Source: Alphaproteobacteria bacterium (GTDB taxonomy: Bacteria; Pseudomonadota; Alphaproteobacteria; Rickettsiales; UBA998). Taken from it: 6,551 nucleotides of DNA. The position numbers were made by a program, and so were the translations under genes. Positions 1 through 5,329 of the stretch are shown in pieces. Where the stretch lies: the NCBI GenBank assembly GCA_021730835.1, contig JAKFYP010000111.1, forward strand, positions 1 to 6,551, given 5' to 3'. Positions within the stretch are counted from its first letter, which is position 1, and the number at the start of each line of letters is the position of its first letter. A model generated the notes under the pieces. The model was given only the letters and a program-made list of their open reading frames with translations, was not told the DNA's origin and ran no database searches.

Positions 1-1143
1 GCTTTCTGTTTTTCCCAGATAGCGTCCGCGCATGAAGCCGTATTCCGCCGTGCGACCGAATCCCATCGAGGCTTTGCGGAATCTGGCGTAACTTTCATAA
101 ATCCGGCGATTAATATCGCCCAGTCTGGCCGTATCGGCCACCACCTCCTCGGCCATCGTAAAAAATTGCCGCAACAATTCCTTCGGGTACGGTGCGATAG
201 TCACATCCGGCACGGTCAACAGTTCCTCGTATGCCTTGATATTATTGGCGCAGTATTCCGAGAGCATCAGCATACCTTCGGTTGCGCAGGCTCCCTTGAT
301 GACGCGCTTTAAATCCACGTCCAGCCCGTCCCACGCCTTGCGGTTGATCATCAGTTCCAGCCCGGGGCCGCCTTCGTGGAAGCCGGGGCCGTAATAGTAT
401 TTGGCGATGCGGTGGAAACCCAGCGCCATATCGTTCCACGGGCCGACCCATTCCAGCGCGTCAATCACCCCCTGCTGCAACGCGGTATAAAGCTCGCCGC
501 CGGGGATGGTCTGCGGGTTGGCTCCCAGTTTCGCCATAATCTCCCCGGCGATGCCCGGGATACGCATCTTCAGCCCCTTGAGATCGGAAACATCCTGAAT
601 TGGCCGCTTGAACCAGCCGCCCATCTGTGTGCCGGTATTGCCCGCCGGGAAAGATACCAGATTAAAATCCGCCTGCAATTCATGCCATAATTTCATCCCG
701 CCGCCAAAATAAAGCCATGCGTTGAGTTCCTGCGCGGTCAGCCCTCCCGGCACGGCGCAGAAAAAAGCAAAAGAACGGTTCTTGGCCAGCCAGTAATATG
801 GCGCTGCATGGGCCATCTCGATGGAGCCGTCCGAACAGGCGTCAAACACCCCCAGCGCCGGAACCAGCTCTTCCGCGCCATAGACTTTCACCTCCAGCCT
901 GCCGCCTGAGAGATGGGTGATCCGTTCCGCCAGCCGCGTCGCGCCCGTGCCCAGCCCCGGCAGGACTTTCGGCCAGGTCATCGCCATGCGCCACTGTTTT
1001 TTACCGGTGAGCAACACCGGGGCCTGTTCTCCCGCCGCCAGCACCGAGGGGACAAGCACTCCCGCCGCCCCGATCATCCCGGCATTTTTAATAAATTTCC
1101 GGCGGTTGGTATTTTTTTTCGGGTTTTTTGAAGAGGCTGTCAT
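1..1143 (-). CDS. TRAP transporter solute-binding protein, TakP/DctP family (3' end cut by window edge)
   Basis: Periplasmic binding component of a tripartite ATP-independent (TRAP) transporter, which delivers an organic acid to a sodium-driven membrane permease. I translated it by hand: 381 codons are open to the edge with no stop, close to the usual family length, so only a few residues can be missing. Residues 14-20 (NRRKFIK) form a twin-arginine motif, followed by a small-residue hydrophobic stretch ending near VLA-AG (residues 34-37). This suggests Tat export. The stretch GNTGTQMGGWF (169-178) and the segments LKMRIPG (191-197) and EWVGP (231-235) closely resemble Rhodobacter TakP, which binds 2-oxo acids with sodium. 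The arginine at 194 and E231/W232 fall where that family holds the carboxylate and metal. The ATG at 1143 is the only possible start, because an in-frame TAA lies three codons upstream. It has no clear ribosome-binding site. The membrane subunits (DctQM) are not in the window, and the exact ligand is inferred only by resemblance. Confidence 0.93.
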   Translation of the reverse strand, partial: MTASSKNPKKNTNRRKFIKNAGMIGAAGVLVPSVLAAGEQAPVLLTGKKQWRMAMTWPKVLPGLGTGATRLAERITHLSGGRLEVKVYGAEELVPALGVFDACSDGSIEMAHAAPYYWLAKNRSFAFFCAVPGGLTAQELNAWLYFGGGMKLWHELQADFNLVSFPAGNTGTQMGGWFKRPIQDVSDLKGLKMRIPGIAGEIMAKLGANPQTIPGGELYTALQQGVIDALEWVGPWNDMALGFHRIAKYYYGPGFHEGGPGLELMINRKAWDGLDVDLKRVIKGACATEGMLMLSEYCANNIKAYEELLTVPDVTIAPYPKELLRQFFTMAEEVVADTARLGDINRRIYESYARFRKASMGFGRTAEYGFMRGRYLGKTES

Positions 1144-1153
1144 AAAAGGTTAA

Positions 1154-1182
1154 TTTTTAGGCGGTAGAATTGAGTGTACCAA
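1154..1182 (-). promoter_or_regulatory. Possible sigma70-type promoter for the TRAP binding-protein gene
   Basis: On the minus strand TTGGTA (1177-1182) and TAAAAA (1154-1159) are separated by exactly 17 bp, each matching the -35 and -10 consensus at four of six positions. The predicted transcript would start near 1147, only a few bases before the ATG at 1143. This would make the mRNA almost leaderless and would fit the missing ribosome-binding site. It is weak evidence in a 62-bp divergent gap. Confidence 0.28.
1165..1170 (+). promoter_or_regulatory. Possible -10 element for the gene at 1206
   Basis: TAGAAT matches the -10 consensus at five of six positions, but no good -35 lies 16-18 bp upstream. 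A start of transcription near 1177 would leave the in-frame TTG at 1170 outside the mRNA and give a leader of about 29 bases to the ATG at 1206. This supports the later start codon. Confidence 0.3.
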
Positions 1183-1205
1183 ACAGAGAGAGGAAAGGCC
1201 ATAGC

Positions 1206-1997
1206 ATGACACCGGAGCAAGCACAAGCCACGCTGCACGAGATGAAAGAAAAGGTGCAGCCAAGAATCGAAGCGATGCTAAAGCACAAAAATGTGCCGGA
1301 TAAAGTCAAGGCGGGGCTTCGGAATATGGTTGCGCTGTGGGAGAAAGGCAAACTTCATGACATGGACGATTCCAACCGGTTCAATCTGGCGATACTGGCG
1401 GAACAGGATCGTCCGAGCATTACGGGCAGTGCTACGCCGATGGATATATTGGCGAAGTTGGACGATATTGCATCAGAAACGGATATAATCATGCTGAATG
1501 CAGCTCTGGGATTGCCCACACAGCCGCGCTCTCAGGCGCGTTTTTGCCCAAATGGGTTAGATCAAAATCTCAATAGTCTGGTGGGGCAGTGGAAAAATAT
1601 CGGTCCACGCTCGAAACTCCGGAAGATGCGAGAGAATACTATTGAGATGATAGATGACGCTGGGCTGGACATACACAAACCGGTGGAAATGACCGGCCTG
1701 ACCCGCTACCAGCGGACGCTGGTTAACACTTATCTGGCGGCTTCGGCGGCGCTGGGGGAATACGATGTGATCGTCAACGGCGAAAAACAGCCTGCTATTG
1801 GCATCTATGGAGCAAAAAGCCTTATCGCGGAAGCAAGGGAAGGATGGAAAGAAGGAGAATCGGCCTGTGGGCAAGCAAAGGCAGAAGCTGTTGACTCCAT
1901 GCTCACCACGGTTGAATCCCTGATCGGCCAGATCGAGAGCGCGCAAGCCAGAAACCCGCCCGCTAAACCCACGCGGACGACAGCGCGCAAACGCTGA
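1206..1997 (+). CDS. Hypothetical helical protein, 263 aa, unrecognised
   Basis: I do not recognise a family. The reading frame extends upstream to a TTG at 1170, but I chose the ATG at 1206 because AGAGAGGAAAGG sits 7 bases before it. The protein is soluble: no signal peptide and no hydrophobic segment long enough for a membrane helix. It appears mostly alpha-helical and rich in Glu, Lys, Ala and Met. The first ~60 residues are strongly charged helices. The middle is more varied, with a Pro/Gly-containing stretch around LGLPTQPRSQARF. The last ~15 residues are a Pro/Thr/Arg/Lys tail ending TTARKR, a basic extension of the sort that can touch nucleic acid or another acidic partner. The gene is AT-richer than its neighbours (23 of 60 bases are G or C at 1441-1500). 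It is a single transcription unit, divergent from the TRAP gene and closed by its own terminator. Function is unknown. Confidence 0.8.
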   Translation: MTPEQAQATLHEMKEKVQPRIEAMLKHKNVPDKVKAGLRNMVALWEKGKLHDMDDSNRFNLAILAEQDRPSITGSATPMDILAKLDDIASETDIIMLNAALGLPTQPRSQARFCPNGLDQNLNSLVGQWKNIGPRSKLRKMRENTIEMIDDAGLDIHKPVEMTGLTRYQRTLVNTYLAASAALGEYDVIVNGEKQPAIGIYGAKSLIAEAREGWKEGESACGQAKAEAVDSMLTTVESLIGQIESAQARNPPAKPTRTTARKR

Positions 1998-2014
1998 TCG
2001 GGGCGCGCTTTTTT
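1982..2014 (+). terminator. Intrinsic terminator overlapping the stop codon
   Basis: AGCGCGC (1982-1988) pairs perfectly with GCGCGCT (2003-2009) across a 14-base loop and is followed by a run of T (2009-2014). The left arm lies inside the last codons of the upstream gene and the TGA stop (1995-1997) sits in the loop. Termination is therefore very tight to translation. It separates this gene from dcd. Confidence 0.8.
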
Positions 2015-2033
2015 ATATTGCCTGCCTTTTCGG

Positions 2034-2062
2034 TTGTCGGAGCGCCCGCCACTCGCTACATT
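2034..2062 (+). promoter_or_regulatory. Possible sigma70-type promoter for dcd-murA
   Basis: TTGTCG (2034-2039) and TACATT (2057-2062) are 17 bp apart, each matching consensus at four of six positions. They lie just after the upstream terminator, where a promoter for dcd is needed. The leader would be about 19 bases and would include the AGGAG at 2077-2081. Confidence 0.38.
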
Positions 2063-2087
2063 CCGTTTTTTACAACAGGAGTAGCGC

Positions 2088-2651
2088 ATGCCCATCCTGC
2101 CCGATCACTGGATCCGCGATGCCGCCACTAAAAACGGCATGATCGAGCCGTTCACCGAGAAGTTGAGCGGCAACGGGGTGATTTCCTACGGGCTGTCGTC
2201 TTACGGCTATGACGCCCGCGTTGCCGATGAGTTCAAAATCTTCACCAATGTCGATTCGGCGACGGTTGATCCCAAGGCGTTCGACCAGAAGGGGTTCGTT
2301 GATCGCAAGACCGATGTTTGCGTGATTCCGCCTAACAGCTTCGTGCTGGCGCGCACGGTCGAGTATTTCCGTATCTCGCGGGATGTACTGGTAATCTGCG
2401 TGGGAAAATCCACCTATGCGCGTTGCGGGATTATCGTCAACGTGACGCCGCTTGAGCCGGAATGGGAGGGCCATGTCACGCTGGAGTTTTCCAATACGAC
2501 GCCGCTGCCCGCTAAAATCTATGCCAATGAAGGGGCCTGCCAGTTCCTGTTTTTAAAAGCGGATTCCGTTTGCGAAACCTCCTACGGCGACCGTAAGGGA
2601 AAATACATGCACCAGCAGGGCGTTACCCTGCCGAGGGTGGAAAAGGTATAG
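2088..2651 (+). CDS. dcd: dCTP deaminase
   Basis: Deaminates dCTP to dUTP in the cytoplasm, feeding dUTPase and thymidylate synthesis. The 187-residue product is full length (E. coli Dcd has 193). It is of the type whose core reads GKSTYARCGIIVNVTP and WEGHVTLEFSNTTPLPAKIY. Seen residues that match the known active site are S108 and R112 in the GKSTYAR segment and E133 in the TLEFSN segment, the glutamate acting as general base in E. coli (E138). The SYGLSSYGYDAR segment (33-44) is also characteristic. The ATG is preceded by CAGGAG at good spacing (ATG is 7 bases after AGGAG). The protein has no sign of the fused dUTPase activity found in some archaeal and mycobacterial relatives, but that cannot be excluded from motifs alone. 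murA follows after 6 bases, so the two are probably co-transcribed. Confidence 0.97.
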   Translation: MPILPDHWIRDAATKNGMIEPFTEKLSGNGVISYGLSSYGYDARVADEFKIFTNVDSATVDPKAFDQKGFVDRKTDVCVIPPNSFVLARTVEYFRISRDVLVICVGKSTYARCGIIVNVTPLEPEWEGHVTLEFSNTTPLPAKIYANEGACQFLFLKADSVCETSYGDRKGKYMHQQGVTLPRVEKV

Positions 2652-2657
2652 GCTCTT

Positions 2658-3911
2658 ATGGATAAAATACGCATCACCGGGGGCAGGGCGCTACAGGGCG
2701 TCATTCCGATCAGCGGGGCGAAGAACGCCGCTCTGCCGCTGATGGCCGCCTGCCTGCTGACCGATAAGCCGCTGGAGCTTTCCAATATGCCCGAGCTGGC
2801 CGACATCGCCACGATGGCGAAACTTCTGGAGCAGCACGGGGCGACCTGCGAGCGGCGCAAGCACAAGATGACGCTGTGCGCGGCCGGAGTTGAAAACGTC
2901 AAAGCGCCTTATGAACTGGTGCGTACCATGCGGGCCTCGGTGCTGGTGCTCGGGCCGCTATTAGCCCGCTTCGGCAAGGCGGAGGTGTCATTGCCGGGGG
3001 GCTGCGCTATCGGCACGCGGCCCATTGACATGCACCTTAAAGCGCTCGAAGAGATGGGGGCTTCCATCAAACTGCGCGACGGCTATGTGCATGCTTCGGT
3101 TAAGGGCAGGCTGAAGGGCGCGAATATTATTTTCGATCAGGTATCGGTCGGCGCGACGGAAAATATCCTGATGGCGGCTTGCCTTGCCGATGGAACGACG
3201 ACCATCACCAACGCCGCCCGCGAGCCGGAAGTTGCCGACCTCGCCCGCTGCCTCGCTGCGATGGGGGCGGAAATCGAGGGCATCGGCACAAGCCGTATGA
3301 CGATTCGGGGTAAGAAAAAGCTGCATGGCGCATCGCACCGGGTGGTGGCGGATCGTATCGAGATGGGGACGTACATCACCTGCGCGGCGGTAACGCACGG
3401 GGTAGTCGAACTCACCGGGGCGGATCGCGCCATGCTGCTGCCGGTCATTGAGAAATACGAGGAAGCCGGAGTACAGTTCAGCGATACGAAAAAAGGCCTG
3501 CGTGTTTCCTGCCCGGACGGTATTCGCGGCGTGGATGTGATGACGCAGCCGCATCCCGGCTTTCCGACCGATATGCAGGCGCAGTTCATGGCATTGATGT
3601 CGCGGGCGCGAGGCGCGTCAATGATTACCGAAACCGTTTTTGAAAACCGTTTCATGCACGTGCCGGAACTGGTGCGCATGGGAGCCAATATCAACGTGCA
3701 CGGGCGCTCGGCGATGGTTCGGGGCGTGCGTAACCTGCGCGGGGCGGAGGTGATGGCGACCGATCTGCGCGCCTCGGTATCTTTGGTTATCGCGGCGCTG
3801 GCGGCCAAGGGCGATACGCTGATTCACCGGGTCTATCACCTTGACCGGGGCTATGAGCGGCTGGAGGAAAAACTCGCCGCCTGCGGGGCCGATATTGAGC
3901 GGGTGGGGTGA
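2658..3911 (+). CDS. murA: UDP-N-acetylglucosamine 1-carboxyvinyltransferase
   Basis: Transfers enolpyruvate from phosphoenolpyruvate to UDP-GlcNAc, the first committed step of peptidoglycan synthesis, in the cytoplasm. The 417-residue length is normal. Known active-site positions are present: K22-N23 in SGAKNAALP, the catalytic cysteine C116 in LPGGCAIGTRP (E. coli C115), D305 in GFPTDMQAQF, and R397 in HLDRGYERLEEKL. Because the residue is Cys and not Asp, this is the fosfomycin-sensitive form in principle; that is inference from the family. The two inside-out alpha/beta domains of the EPSP-synthase fold are covered in full. The start ATG lies 6 bases after the dcd stop with only a weak AGG upstream, which suggests translation coupled to dcd. 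No strong intrinsic terminator follows the TGA. Confidence 0.98.
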   Translation: MDKIRITGGRALQGVIPISGAKNAALPLMAACLLTDKPLELSNMPELADIATMAKLLEQHGATCERRKHKMTLCAAGVENVKAPYELVRTMRASVLVLGPLLARFGKAEVSLPGGCAIGTRPIDMHLKALEEMGASIKLRDGYVHASVKGRLKGANIIFDQVSVGATENILMAACLADGTTTITNAAREPEVADLARCLAAMGAEIEGIGTSRMTIRGKKKLHGASHRVVADRIEMGTYITCAAVTHGVVELTGADRAMLLPVIEKYEEAGVQFSDTKKGLRVSCPDGIRGVDVMTQPHPGFPTDMQAQFMALMSRARGASMITETVFENRFMHVPELVRMGANINVHGRSAMVRGVRNLRGAEVMATDLRASVSLVIAALAAKGDTLIHRVYHLDRGYERLEEKLAACGADIERVG

Positions 3912-3995
3912 GTGCAAACGTCCTCGCCGCCTCGCCTTCGGACGCGTCATTGGCTTACCCGCGAAAGGGAGGCGGGCAGGCTGCGCGGATTTTAG

Positions 3996-4024
3996 TTGAC
4001 TTTTCTTAAACTTTTAGTTAAAAT
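3996..4024 (+). promoter_or_regulatory. Candidate sigma70 promoter inside the convergent gap
   Basis: TTGACT (3996-4001) matches the -35 consensus at five of six positions. TAAAAT (4019-4024) matches the -10 at five of six. The spacer is exactly 17 bp, and this is the best promoter match I see in the window. It faces away from murA and towards the cluster of hairpins, with no coding gene behind it on this strand. Transcription would begin near 4031. AT-rich DNA produces such matches by chance more often, so this remains a candidate. Confidence 0.5.
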
Positions 4025-4042
4025 AATCTTGTTTTTTCACCT

Positions 4043-4051
4043 TGTGGATAA
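4043..4051 (-). promoter_or_regulatory. Perfect consensus DnaA box (TTATCCACA)
   Basis: The plus strand reads TGTGGATAA, the exact reverse complement of the high-affinity DnaA box. It lies at the edge of the AT-rich tract and about 12 bases downstream of the predicted transcription start at 4031. Only one box is present, so an origin is not supported. It could be a DnaA-regulated operator or a titration site. One such 9-mer is expected on either strand of a 338-bp stretch of random sequence in roughly 1 of 400 cases. Confidence 0.5.
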
Positions 4052-4070
4052 TAAAAGCTTGCTTTTGTTA
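4049..4070 (+). repeat. Inverted repeat 1, CUUG-loop hairpin
   Basis: TAATAAAAGC (4049-4058) and GCTTTTGTTA (4061-4070) are complementary apart from a T-G wobble at 4052/4067. As RNA the stable form is a 9-bp stem closed by G-C around the tetraloop CUUG (4058-4061). On the minus strand the wobble becomes an A-C mismatch. It overlaps the DnaA box by three bases. The AT-rich stem makes it a poor terminator. Confidence 0.6.
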
Positions 4071-4071
4071 T

Positions 4072-4115
4072 ATAGCCGATTCACTTTATGACTGTACATC
4101 AACCAAATCGGCTAT
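4072..4115 (+). repeat. Inverted repeat 2, 10-bp perfect arms
   Basis: ATAGCCGATT (4072-4081) and AATCGGCTAT (4106-4115) are perfect reverse complements separated by 24 bases. The loop is long for a terminator and is not followed by T residues. The right arm's GGCTAT can pair instead with a second ATAGCC at 4188-4193, so two mutually exclusive folds are possible. Confidence 0.65.
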
Positions 4116-4116
4116 C

Positions 4117-4132
4117 GTCCGCGACTGCGGGC
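4117..4132 (+). repeat. Inverted repeat 3, short GC-rich hairpin
   Basis: GTCCGC (4117-4122) pairs with GCGGGC (4127-4132) around the loop GACT, using one T-G wobble (4118/4131) that works only in plus-strand RNA. It starts two bases after repeat 2 ends and directly abuts repeat 4. Confidence 0.5.
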
Positions 4133-4150
4133 GCGCCGCCTATGCGGCGC
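4133..4150. repeat. Inverted repeat 4, 7-bp GC-rich hairpin
   Basis: GCGCCGC (4133-4139) and GCGGCGC (4144-4150) are perfect reverse complements around the loop CTAT. The stem is composed only of G-C pairs and would be very stable on either strand. No T run follows in either direction, so it is not a canonical intrinsic terminator. Confidence 0.65.
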
Positions 4151-4152
4151 AC

Positions 4153-4178
4153 TACCTTTATGCGCAAGCATAAAGGTA
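4153..4178 (+). repeat. Inverted repeat 5, 11-bp perfect stem with a GCAA tetraloop
   Basis: TACCTTTATGC (4153-4163) and GCATAAAGGTA (4168-4178) are perfect reverse complements around GCAA (4164-4167). GCAA is a GNRA tetraloop on the plus strand; the minus strand would have UUGC. Two bases separate it from repeat 4. It is followed by ATTAGC and no T run, so it is unlikely to be a terminator. Confidence 0.7.
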
Positions 4179-4191
4179 ATTAGCTATATAG

Positions 4192-4214
4192 CCACCTGTA
4201 ATTGCTTCAGGCGG
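4192..4214 (-). repeat. Imperfect hairpin downstream of the bolA-family gene
   Basis: In minus-strand RNA CCGCCUG and CAGGUGG form seven pairs with one G-U wobble around a 9-base loop; on the plus strand the same position is an A-C mismatch. It lies 36 bases past the bolA stop and could stall or protect the 3' end of the rpoZ-ispE-bolA message. The bases after it are not a T run, so an intrinsic terminator is not shown. Confidence 0.3.
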
Positions 4215-4249
4215 TTCAGGTTTAGTCCGCAGGGGAACACCATCTTTTC

Positions 4250-4489
4250 TTATGAGGATTCGCAGGCGATGGTGCGAATACTCAGCGCATGCAGGGTCGT
4301 GCCCAGATCGGAACCCAGCGCCTCCATCACCCGTTTATGTTGCTGTACGCGGGATAGTCCGGCGAAAGTAGCGGATGTCACCGTTACCTGCCAGTGATCG
4401 TCATCCCCGGCCAGAGCGGTGAGCGTCACCCCGGCATCGGGCAGGGTAGCCTTAATACGGCGGGTAATTTCCTCAGCGTGCATCGGCAT
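4250..4489 (-). CDS. bolA: BolA family protein (short BolA/IbaG-like)
   Basis: Small cytoplasmic protein of the BolA fold, which in known cases partners a monothiol glutaredoxin through a shared [2Fe-2S] cluster and takes part in iron-sulphur or redox control. The core SRVQQHKRVMEAL (46-58) followed by LHALSIRT (66-73) is diagnostic. H67 is the invariant cluster-ligand histidine of the family, and H32 in the DDDHW loop is the likely second ligand. The open frame extends up to 4513, but I chose the ATG at 4489 because GAGGAG lies 7 bases upstream and the resulting 79-residue protein begins MPMHAEEI, as short BolA proteins do. It overlaps the end of ispE by 17 bases, which implies translational coupling. 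No glutaredoxin gene follows: the next feature is the convergent gap. Which BolA paralogue it is cannot be settled here. Confidence 0.9.
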   Translation of the reverse strand: MPMHAEEITRRIKATLPDAGVTLTALAGDDDHWQVTVTSATFAGLSRVQQHKRVMEALGSDLGTTLHALSIRTIACESS

Positions 4490-5324
4490 AGGGCATCTCC
4501 TCATTTTCGGCAATTGCGGTGGCCATCATCCACCAGTGCGGATATTGCCCGCTCAGGGCGGCGGCGGCAAGTGCGGCCCGCTCGTCCGTTGCAAACAGCC
4601 CGAAACAGGCCGAACCGCTGCCGCTCATGCGCGCCAGCGTGCATCCCGGCTGCGCGCCAAGCGCTGCGATAACCTCACCGATGACGGGGCATAACGCGAT
4701 GGCGGGAGCTTGCAAATCGTTGCCTGCATTGCGGAAATCACCGGCGGAATACCCATGTATCTCAGGGATAGAGGCCTGTTGGTACACCTCACCGGTGGCA
4801 AGCGCCTGCCCCGGCCAGACGAGCAGGACGGGCAGGGCAGGGGCTGCTGCCGGGCTGAGTTGCTCGCCGATGCCCTGCATGCGGGCGGGTCTGCCATAAA
4901 GGCAGACCGGCAGATCGGCCCCGAGCGGCAAAAGCCACGTTGCCAGCGTTTGCTCATCGGGGGAGATATTCCATAACCGGCAGAGCAGCCGCGCCGCCAT
5001 CGCCGCATCGCTTGAGCCGCCGCCCAGACCGGCTCCGGCGGGCAGGTGTTTTTCCAGCATGATATGCGCGCCTTGCGAGATACCGGTATGGGTTTGCAGC
5101 CGCCGCGCCGCCTTCAGGACAAGGTTGTCATCAGGGCGGTCCGGCATATGGGAGGCAAACGGGCCGCTGACTTCAAGCGACAGGGCAGGGGCGGGGGAAA
5201 CCGTCAGGCGGTCGCCGCGGTGCGTGAAGGCAACCAGACTGTCGAGTAAATGATACCCGTCTTCGCGCCTGCCTGTCAGATGCAGGGAGAGGTTGATTTT
5301 TGCCGGGGCAATCGCGGTGAGCAA
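4473..5324 (-). CDS. ispE: 4-diphosphocytidyl-2-C-methyl-D-erythritol kinase
   Basis: ATP-dependent kinase of the MEP pathway that phosphorylates the 2-hydroxyl of CDP-methylerythritol on the way to isopentenyl diphosphate. The 283-residue length is typical. It is a GHMP kinase: PAKINL (7-12, with the substrate-binding lysine K9), the ATP loop PAGAGLGGGSSDAA (95-108), the catalytic aspartate D137 in LGADLPVCLYG, GNDLQAPA (201-208), and the third GHMP motif MSGSGSACFGLF (233-244). The start is an unusual TTG at 5324. An in-frame stop three codons beyond the rpoZ end region (5343-5345) and the absence of any in-frame ATG between exclude an upstream ATG start. The next in-frame candidates would cut into the PAKINL motif. 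The TTG lies 5 bases after the rpoZ stop, with AGG at the junction as a weak ribosome-binding site, so expression probably depends on rpoZ translation. Confidence 0.97.
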   Translation of the reverse strand: MLTAIAPAKINLSLHLTGRREDGYHLLDSLVAFTHRGDRLTVSPAPALSLEVSGPFASHMPDRPDDNLVLKAARRLQTHTGISQGAHIMLEKHLPAGAGLGGGSSDAAMAARLLCRLWNISPDEQTLATWLLPLGADLPVCLYGRPARMQGIGEQLSPAAAPALPVLLVWPGQALATGEVYQQASIPEIHGYSAGDFRNAGNDLQAPAIALCPVIGEVIAALGAQPGCTLARMSGSGSACFGLFATDERAALAAAALSGQYPHWWMMATAIAENEEMPYADAR

Positions 5325-5329
5325 ACGGC

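Larger units (their letters stand above)
4031..4193 (+). ncRNA. Candidate structured small RNA or leader, unrecognised
   Basis: Downstream of the 3996-4024 promoter-like pair lie five consecutive hairpins (4049-4070, 4072-4115, 4117-4132, 4133-4150, 4153-4178). Strand-specific details favour the plus-strand RNA. Two stems need U-G wobbles that would be A-C mismatches on the other strand (4052/4067 and 4118/4131). The loops read CUUG closed by G-C in the first hairpin and GCAA, a GNRA tetraloop, in the fifth; both are known stable RNA tetraloops. I do not recognise SRP RNA, RNase P RNA, tmRNA or 6S RNA here. The 3' end is uncertain: no hairpin followed by a strong T run is present, and the nearest U-rich stretch is around 4243-4251. 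A repeated palindromic DNA element is the main alternative. Confidence 0.35.
3912..4249. other. 338-bp intergenic region between convergent murA and bolA, with an AT-rich tract and dense inverted repeats
   Basis: No gene with a ribosome-binding site is visible here. The left 80 bp are GC-rich and featureless apart from a weak 7-bp inverted pair (CCGCCTC at 3927-3933 with GAGGCGG at 3969-3975, 35-base loop). Bases 3990-4075 are strongly AT-rich and contain a promoter-like pair and a consensus DnaA box. Bases 4049-4178 hold five inverted repeats almost end to end. The last part up to 4249 holds one more imperfect hairpin. The separate elements are listed below. This is unusually structured for a gap between two genes that need only terminators. 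Confidence 0.85.

Noticed and set aside
1170..1205. Upstream TTG start adding 12 residues to the 1206-1997 protein
   Set aside because: It has no ribosome-binding site and probably lies before the transcript start implied by TAGAAT at 1165-1170, whereas the ATG at 1206 has a well-spaced purine-rich site.
2988..3808. Long minus-strand open frames opposite murA (188 and 223 codons)
   Set aside because: They are shadows of a clearly conserved gene in GC-rich DNA, with no ribosome-binding site or recognisable protein.
3927..3975. Intrinsic terminator for murA from CCGCCTC and GAGGCGG
   Set aside because: The loop is 35 bases and no T run follows directly, so a functional terminator is unlikely.
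4006..4021. TTAA...TTAA pair resembling a CtrA site of alphaproteobacteria, near the DnaA box
   Set aside because: The half-sites are separated by 8 bases, while the CtrA consensus is TTAA-N7-TTAA. In an AT-rich tract such pairs are common.
3990..4075. Replication origin, because of the AT-rich tract with a DnaA box
   Set aside because: Only one DnaA box is present in the whole window, with no cluster and no typical origin neighbour gene. A single box is not enough.
4088..4183. A 31-codon open frame (ATG at 4088, TAG at 4181-4183) running through the hairpins
   Set aside because: No ribosome-binding site precedes the ATG, the composition is dictated by the palindromes (repeats 3-5), and the product shows no recognisable motif. 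A frame of this length is expected by chance in GC-rich DNA.
4213..4251. Terminator for the candidate RNA (GGTTC with GAAC, then a T-rich stretch)
   Set aside because: The stem is only four or five pairs with a bulge and the run has just four T residues in a row. It is too weak to annotate.
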